In this document: piece after piece, positions 45,901 to 54,900 of the stretch
Layout: every line of letters starts with the position of its first letter
How positions within the stretch are numbered: the first letter of the stretch is position 1
Assembly (NCBI RefSeq): GCF_000295955.2
Contig: NZ_ALXE01000033.1
Span: forward strand, 34,893 to 98,892
Direction: 5' to 3'
DNA length: 64,000 nt
DNA from: Pantoea sp. A4
Lineage (GTDB): Bacteria > Pseudomonadota > Gammaproteobacteria > Enterobacterales > Enterobacteriaceae
Made by a program: the position numbers and the translations under genes
The notes under the pieces: model-generated
The model's database searches: none
Told to the model about the DNA's origin: nothing
What the model saw: only the letters and a program-made list of their open reading frames with translations

Positions 45901-48900
45901 CGCTGTCTGCGGAGAGCACCCACAGGCAGGATTCGCCGATAACAGGCGCGGTGACGAGGCGTGTCGGTGCTTCTTCAATCAGCACAGACGCGTTCGATCC
46001 TCCGGCACCAAAGGCACTCAGGCCAGCACGGCGCGGGCTACCCGGCTTCGCGTGCCAGGCTTCAGATGACTGCACCACGCGGAAGGTCGAGGTCTCAAAG
46101 TTAATCCGGCTGTTTAGCGTCTGCGCATGCAGTGAGGGGACAAACTGACGGTGACGCATTTGGAGCAGGATCTTGGTCAGGCCCGCGATCCCGGCGGCCG
46201 ACTCCAGATGCCCGATATTACTTTTCACCGATCCGATACGACAGGTGCCTGGCTCGAGCGGCGTGTTCACGCCTTTTTCGGCATTGATGCGCGTAAAGGC
46301 TTTGGACAGGCCCGCAATCTCAATCGGATCGCCCAGTTGGGTGCCAGTGCCGTGCGCTTCGATATAGTCCACCGTCGCCGGTTCCCAACCTGCTCGCTGG
46401 AAGGCGTGACTGATGACATTGCTCTGCGCGGCCTGGTTCGGCACCGTAAAGCCGCTGGTTTTCCCGCCATGGTTAATCGCCGTGGCTTTGATCACGCCAT
46501 GGATCTGGTCGCCATCGGCCAGCGCCTGTTGCAGTGGCTTAAGCAGAACCGCGCCCATTCCCTCACCCGGAACGTAGCCGTCGCCCCCTTCGCCAAAGGC
46601 ACGGCAGCGACCTTCGCTGGACAGGAACTGGCTCTGCCCAAGCTGGTAATATTTCATCGGGTGGACGATAAGATTGATGCCGCCCGCGATCGCCATCTGG
46701 CAGTCGCCATTCTGAATCGCCTGGCAAGCCATATGCAGCGCGGTGAGCGACGATGAGCACATGGTATCCAGTGCCACACTGGGGCCATTCAAATTGAAAT
46801 AGAATGACACCCGGTTTGCCACCGACGAGTGTAACGACATCGGGAAGCCGGTTTTATACTGTTCGGCGGTGGTTTCAATGCACTGATATTGCGCCCACAT
46901 CACGCCAACATAGACCCCAACCTGCGCTGTGCTCAGCGCGTGACGCGAGTAGCTGGCGTCTGAGACGCACTCCCAGGCAGTCTGCAAAAACAGCCGTTCC
47001 TGAGGATCGAGCAGCTCGGCTTCGCGTGGGGAAATAGTAAAATACTGGCTGTCGAACTGATCGATATTGTCGATAAAGCCACCCCATTTGCTGTAGACCT
47101 TATCCTTCGGCCCGCGCTCCGGGGAGTAATGCAGGTTGTAGTCCCAGCGGGACAGGGGGATTTCCGTCACGCTGTCTACGCCCGCGCTGAGGTTGGCCCA
47201 AAACGCGTCCAGGTCATTGGCACCGGGATAGCGGCCACTCAGGCCGATAATGGCGATATCTTGCGTGCCCGTTGCCGGGTGTTGCCCGGCATGCAGGCGA
47301 GATCCGTTCAGCAGGCTTGCCAGAGACGGCTTTGCCACCGCCTGAGTCAGCGGTTGTGTATGTACAGCAGCAACGGGCGCGGGTACCGCTTCGAGCGTGC
47401 AGGCCCATTCGCCCAGCGTATGATAAAGGAAGACGCCGCTGGCATGGATTCCCTTGAGACGAACGTCGAGCTCATGCTGCAAACGCATCTGGCTGATGGT
47501 GTCTATCGGCCAATGAGACAAAGGTAGGGTGGCCGTACAGTGTGCTGCGGCCGGGCCAATGGCCGCCCTGAGACTGACGAACAGCGTTTCGCTGAGGGTC
47601 GGTACGGATTGCGCCGGTTCAGTCACATCAGCGGGCGCTGCGGACTGCGGGTTGTGTGCAGTCCCGGTCACTGCTGGCTGTACTGCGCCCGCCTCCTGCG
47701 TATCGCAAGATGACGTGAAGGAGACACCATACTCAGGGTGCTGTTCAAGCAGGTGGTCGGCTATTGATGCGAGATCTGCGTATTCATAGAACAGCGTTTG
47801 CGAGAGATTCTCGAAGGTGGCGGAGAGCTGCTCATTCAGGGCCAAAATCATCATTGAATCCAGGCCGTACTCCGCGAGCTGCGTCGTGGCACTGACATCG
47901 CCCGCATCCAGTTTGGTCACCGCAATAACATGGCCGATCAGGCGCGTAATCAACGCGTCGCGTGCAGAGGCTGCACCCGCCTGCGGCGGCATGACGGTGG
48001 TCTGCGCGGGTGCGGCATGACTGGCCGCGTGCTGAACCGTTGGGATGGAACGGGCGGCGGTGATCCCTAACTGAGGTGCGGCCTGCGTCTGTAGCTGGCT
48101 GAGGCTGACCACCACTTCACCGTTGTTGTCCAGCAGATCAATATCGTAACTGGCGACGGTACCAGAGACGGCGGTACGGCGAGCGTAGGCATAGCCGATC
48201 CCGGTAATCGGTTTGCACACCTGCAACCCGGCTAATGCCACCGGAACATGCAGTGTCTCTGCGCCGCTGACAAAGCCCCCGATGCCCAGTGCGGTGCGCA
48301 AGGCACCATCAAGCAGGGAGGGCGGCAGGATAAAGGGATCAATCCGCGAGGCTGCTGGCTCACCCTCCGGGAATTTCAACTCGGCAAGCGCCGCATCAGC
48401 ATGGGCATACAGACGTTCAATCACCTGGAACGCTGGGCCAAACGCAAAGCCACGCTGCGTGAACGCCGCGTTCACCTCGTCACGCTGAACAACCTGACCC
48501 TGCGCCATCAACCGTTGCAGATCCACCACAGGATAATCAGCGGCCTGCGCTTCACACAGGCGACCGCTGCCGAAGATCTGGCGTTGTTCACCTTGCTGAC
48601 GCTTTTCACCTTGATGGCAATAAATGGCAAAATCGAGGCCACCCTGAGACGGCACCAGTGAGATTTCGATCTCCAGCGGGCTGTCGGAAAGGCGGACAGG
48701 CTGCTGCCATTTCACATTCTCTACCCGTGACAGCACGGGACGTTCGCCCGCCTCTGGCAACGCTCTACCGAGCAGAGCCAACTCACCCGCGCTCAGGGCC
48801 ATTTCTATATAGGCTGCGCCCGGTAAGATGCGGTTGCCCCCGAGGCGATGGTCGTTGACGACAAATTCATCGGCATGCAGGGTTTTGCCAAATACCTGGG

Positions 48901-51900
48901 CGGCCAGCGTGGAGATATTGTTATCGATAAGCGGGTGCAACGAGGCGACGCGTGAGCCGGTGGTTTCAACAGACCCTGCGGGTGCAGTTGGCGCCCAGCA
49001 GTCCTGACGCTGGAACGCATAGCCCGGCAAGGACAGGCGACGACGCTGGTGTTGCGTATGCAGCGGTGTCCAGTCAATCACATGGCCGTTGGCCCAGGCT
49101 TCACCCAGTGCGCCGAGATTGCCCTGCGATATCCAGGTGGAGAGTGGCGGGGGAGACATTGCCTGGCGGGCATTATCGCGATGGCCGGTCATCAGGCCAG
49201 TAAGCTGCTGTCTGGTGTAGGCGCGCAGCAGGGTGATCGCTTCTGCCACGGTTTCTGCCACCAGTGCCAGGCGGTATTCGTGGGCAACGCGCCCCACCTG
49301 TAACGTATAGGCCACATTCTGCAACGAGAGGTCGGTATGCTGCGCCAGGAAATCAGCCAGCTCTCCGGCCATGGTGTGCAACGCCGCTTCACGGCGCGCA
49401 GACAGGATGATTAACGCCGGTTTTCCTTCATCGGCGGCGGCAGGCAGCGCTTCGTTGTACTCTTCAACGATCAGGTGGGCGTTGCTCCCGCCCGCGCCAA
49501 ACGAGCTGATGCCCGCGATGCGTGGAATTTCCTGAGTGACCGTGCTCCCATCAGCCGCAGACGTGGCAAGCACCGGACGTTGCCATGGAGCCAGCGTCTG
49601 TTGAATACGGAACGGGCCGCTTTGGAAGTCGATAAACGGGTTGATCACCGCAGACTGGATGGAAGGCACCAGCGTCTGATGCTTCATTTGCAGCAGCACT
49701 TTAGTCAGCGCCGACATGCCTGCCGCCGCCTCCAGATGTCCGATATTGGCCTTCACGGAGCCGATGGCACAGTACTGGCTGTTATCACCCGCCGTCGAAA
49801 AGGCTTTATTCAGACCACTGATTTCAATCGGATCGCCGAGTTTGGTGCCGGTACCGTGGGCCTCTACGTAGCTGATGTGACGCGGGTTGACCCTGGCCGT
49901 GGTCAACGCATCCACAATGAGATCCGCCTGACGTTTGGCATTCGGCACGGTAAAGCCAGACGTTTTACCGCCGTGATTGACTGCGGTGCCGCGAATAATG
50001 CCATAAATGTGGTCACCGTCACGGCGAGCCTGAGACAGCGGCTTGAGTATCACGGCTCCGACACCTTCTCCTGGCACATAGCCTGTCCCGCCTTCGCCGA
50101 AGCTGCGGCAGCGGCCATCAGAAGAGAGAAAGTGCATATTCGATAACAGATGGTACTTGTAGGGGTGCAGCGACAGGTTGACACCCCCCGCGATAGCTAC
50201 CGGCACATCTCCGCTGCGGATCGCGTTGCAGGCGATATGGATAGCCGTCAGGGACGATGAGCACGCCGTATCCAGCGCCATGCTGGGGCCAGAGAAGTTG
50301 AAGAAATGCGATACGCGGTTGGCTACCGACCAGTAAGAGGAGTGGGATGTTGTCCATTCCTCTTGTGGGCTGGCCTGCGCGTGGAGCTGGTAATCGCCCC
50401 ACATCATGCCCACGTAGACGCCGACATGGTTTTCCCGCCCGGCGATTGCGGCGGTGAGTTTTTCGGCGGTGTAGCCTGCATCTTCAATCGCGTGTGTGAC
50501 CGTCTCAAGGAACAGCCACTCGTTCGGGTCCATGATTTCAGTTTCTTTCGGCGAAATATTGAAATAACGCGGATCGAAACGTTCAACGCCCGAGAGGAAT
50601 CCTCCCCATCGACTGTAGCTTTTGCCGGGCGTCGCCGCCCCTTCTTTAAACCAGCGGGCGCTCCAGCGTTCGGAGGGGACTTCAATCACGCAATCACGCC
50701 CTTGTGCCAAATTCAGCCAGAACTGTTCGAGGTTATCGGCTTCAGGATAGCGGCCAGCAATGCCGATGATCGCGATATCCTCATTGTTCGCGTTGTGTTT
50801 TACACGCACCGCTTCAATGGCAGAGGTTGCGGCATACGGCGCGGAGATATTGTGCCGGGTTGCGGGTGCTGCGCCCGCCAAGCGTTGACACACCTCAGGA
50901 TAGTTTTCAAGCAGATAGCGACTCAGCTCATCCATGGTCTGGTTTTCGAAGAACAGCGTCATCGGCAGGCTGCTGCCAAAGGTCGTTTTCAGCTCATTAA
51001 CCAGCTCAATCACCACCACCGAATCGAATCCGTAATCCCGGAAGAACCCGTGACGCTCAAAGTGTGCCGGGATCTGCAATTTTTTGGCAAAGATCGTCGA
51101 CAACGCGTGGATCACCACGTCCTGCAGTGGGGCGGCGTTATCTGCTGCGGCGGGGGCAATCTCCACCACGTTCAGGGTTTCGTTGATCCGCGCGGTGTCG
51201 CCCGGCATCACCACCATTTGTGTCGCCTGACTTTGCAGTGCGCAGTCAAATGCGGCGATACCATCGTCGGTCCGCAGCGGGACAATCCCGAATTGTGTTT
51301 TCAGGAAAGCGGCTTCTTTCTCCGTCAGGCGCATTCCGCCGTCTTGCCAGTACGGCCAGTTGACTGAAAGCGCCTTGCCGCTGCGCAGCCCCTGTTGTTG
51401 CTGCTTGTTCCGCTGGTGGGCGAAATAGTCTTCAAAGGCATTGCCGTAGGCATAGTCGCATTGCCCCATGTTGCCCAGCACGCCGGTTACAGAGGAGAAC
51501 AGCATGAAGAAGTCGAGGGTAAGATCGCGCGTGGCCTCATCCAACAACCAGCTGCCGATGGCTTTTGGCGTGATGACCCGTTCAAAGGCCTCATGGCTCT
51601 TGCGCAGGATAAAGTTATCTTCGATGACGCCAGCAGAATGGATAATGCCGTTCAGATCGTGACCGTCCGTGCGGAGGGTATCGATTAAAGCGTGCACGCT
51701 GGCAGCGTCATTCATGTCACAGGCGATATACCGCGCTTTGCCGCCCAGCGCATTAAGTGCATCAAGTTGCTGTTGGCGCTCCTCATTCAGTGCAGAGCGG
51801 CCCGTGAGGTAAAGGGTGGCGTTGTATGTTGAACACAAATAGCGCGCAAAAATCAGCCCCAACGCACCCAGCCCGCCGGTAATGAGGTAGGTGCCCTGTT

Positions 51901-54900
51901 GGCGCAGGGGTGTTGATGCCGTATTCAACGGGTTCTGCGTATCAACGGAGGACGCGGTGGTGAAGCGGCGTACCTGACGCGTGCCCTGTAGGTAGCGCAC
52001 GTCGGCATCTTTGCTGGTATCACTGAATTCACGGTTGATCAGCGCTGGCAGCGCTTCGGGGGCGATGGCGCTATCGCACTGCACCACATGGCCGATGTAC
52101 GCCGGCTTTTCGACGCGCAGGGTGCGGTAAAAACCACTCATCGCTGCAACGTCTGGCCGGGTTTCGTCTGCCTGATGGAAGTGGATAAAATGCGCTTTTT
52201 TCACTTTGCGCATCAGCGCCTGGGTTAAGGCAAACAGGCTGCGTGGGCCGGTTGCGAGGCGCACACTGAAATCATCATCGGCGAGCGCTGGGCTTACCCA
52301 CAGGATATGGCTGAATGTCGCGCCCTGTGCCAGCAAGGCGTCAACGGTGGCCAGGAAGTCGTCGCTATTGCCTGGCCGAACATATGCGGCAGAGGCGTTG
52401 AGTGCGGGTTCAGCAGCGAACAGGATGCGGTGGAAGTGCGTGGCAGAGGCGGCCTGCGCAATCAGCGCCGCCATTTGCGCAACATCCTGTTCGTTGCCGA
52501 CGAATACGATGCGCTCAACGGCATCATGCTCTGCGGGCAGCGCCTTATCGACCCAGTAGGGCTGATAAAGATTCACGCCTTGCGGAGGGAGCCAGTTTTG
52601 CAGCGGGGCTTGCGCCGGTTTTTTTTCGGCCGGACTCTCATTCAGCACACGCAGGCACAGCCCACGGAGTATCAGTACAATATGCTCCGGGTGGTGGGTC
52701 TCTGTCAGGTAAACATCAACGGTAACAGCATCGTCGCTGAGTGCGGTATCAACGGAAGGCATGATGGTCGCCGTCATTGCTGTACCGCAGGGTTGCACCA
52801 GCACCACCTCTTCCACTGAAAAAGGCATGATCACCGGCCCGGCTTTATCTGCCTGCTGCCCCACGCGCCGCTTTTCGGTTACCCAAATCACCGCGGCCTG
52901 GAGAGCGCCATCCGCCATCGCCGGGTGAATGATAAAATCATCATCAAGACCAACAGGCAGCGTGAGATCGGCGATACCGACATCGTCATTCAGGGCGATG
53001 TGGTTTATCGATTGCAGGCCTGCGCCATAGCACATCTGCAAGTTTTCAAGTCGCTGATAACACGCGGTTTTATCTAACCGGCGACGCCCGTCAGTGGGCA
53101 TCGTCATCGGTAAGGTGTCGGGTTCGGCTGCGGATAATGCGACCGTACCACGGCAGTAAATGTGCGCCTCGTCATCGAGGACCTTGAATCCCCACGACGC
53201 CTCGCTGGATTGCGGATCAATCTGAATGATGATCTCTTCCGCTGCGCGCAGGCAGCTGAAAGGACGCAGCCAGGTCACCTGAGAGAAGGTCAATTTATCG
53301 CTATCCGTGAGCAGGCGGGCTTCGACAAAGGTGGCGCGCACCCATTCGAGATACATCACCCCAGGCAATATGGCCTGGCCGCCAATCTGATGGTCGGCAA
53401 TGTAAAAAGCATCACCTGACAGCGTCATTTTATAGTGCCCATTACCGATGTTCAGGACACGTGGCGTAAGGCCTTGCTTTCCAGAATGCGGGTGGGTTGC
53501 TCTCTCTCCCGGTGTTATCCAGAACGGGGCATGGACAAACGGGTAGGTGGGTAACGCGACCGCTTGCGGGGACGTTCCCTTAAACAGCGGCGACCAGTCC
53601 AGTTGCGCACCACGGAGATAACTCGCATTGAGCTGATGGAAAAGCGGGACAATTGCAGAGTCCGGGAGCGTGTTAACTGTCGCCAGTAATGCGGCGGCTT
53701 CGGCAGTGGCTTTTTCTGCTTCGTCGGCCTCTGCTGCGTCTTCAAGCTGGAGAGGGCCACTGGCAATGGCGGTTTCAAGCGCGGCGATAATTGACGCCCT
53801 GTCACTGCCTGTACAGGCGTAACGATAGGTAAAGTGTTCGCGCCGTGTTAACAGTGTCGCACTCACATCACCGAGCGCGGCAGCAGGGTGCTCGTGCAGC
53901 CAGTGAACCAGGTCTTGTTGGCGTTGTAACAGCGCAGCAGGGCTTTTCGCCGACAACGCAATCAAATGGGTGTTGCGCAGGGCGGATTTACTTTTGGTGG
54001 TTTTACGCCGCGCGGGTGTGGGGGCTTCTTCGAGTACGATGTGTGCGTTGGTTCCACCAAAGCCAAACGAGCTTACGCCTGCACGACGTGGGGTCGCGGC
54101 ATTAAGGCGTGGCCAGGCTTTGGCTTTTTCAATGAAATAAAACGGGCTTGAGGCGATATCAATGCGTGCATTCAGCGTGGTGAAGTTTCTGAGTGGTGGC
54201 AGCGTACCGTGCTTAAAGGCCTGCAAGATCTTGATTACGCCTGCAACACCCGCTGCGGCTTCCAGATGGCCGATATTACTTTTGACCGAGCTGACACCGC
54301 AAACCGCGTCAGCCAGCGTGATGCCTTGCTGTTCTGCCAGGGTGCTAAATGCCTGGCTAAGGCCGGCAAACTCAATCGGATCACCTTTCGGCGTGCCGGT
54401 GCCATGCGCTTCTATCAGGCCAATGGAGTCAACGGAAATCCCCGCTTGCGTCGTGGCAGTGACAATCACGTCGGCCTGCGCTTCTGCGCTCGGGTAGGTC
54501 AAGGTATACGACGTACCGCAATGGTTGATGGCGCTGCCTTTCACGATACCGTGAATGGTATCGCCATCGGCCAGGGCGGCATCCAGCGGTTTTAACAGCA
54601 AGACGCCAGCGCCTTCTCCCCGCACATACCCGTCGGCGTTGTTGTCAAAGGAGTGGCAGGCACCGGTCGGGGATAGCATGCCCATTTGGGCAAAAGAGTG
54701 GTGGCGGGTGGCGGTCAAAATGAGATTGACCCCGCCGCTAATCGCCATGTCACAGTCACCGTTGGTGAGTGCCTGAATCGCCGCATGCATCGCATTCAGC
54801 GAGCTGGAACAGGCGGTATCAATCGTCAGACTCGGGCCGTGGAAATCAAAGAAATGCGATATACGGTTGGCAATAATGGAGGTTGCTGTACCTGTCGAAT

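Noticed and set aside
50306..51367. Open frame of 353 codons on the plus strand, opposite the PKS gene
   Set aside because: It lies wholly antisense to conserved KS/KR/ACP coding sequence and has no recognisable domain or ribosome binding site. It is a by-product of GC-rich codon use in the PKS gene.
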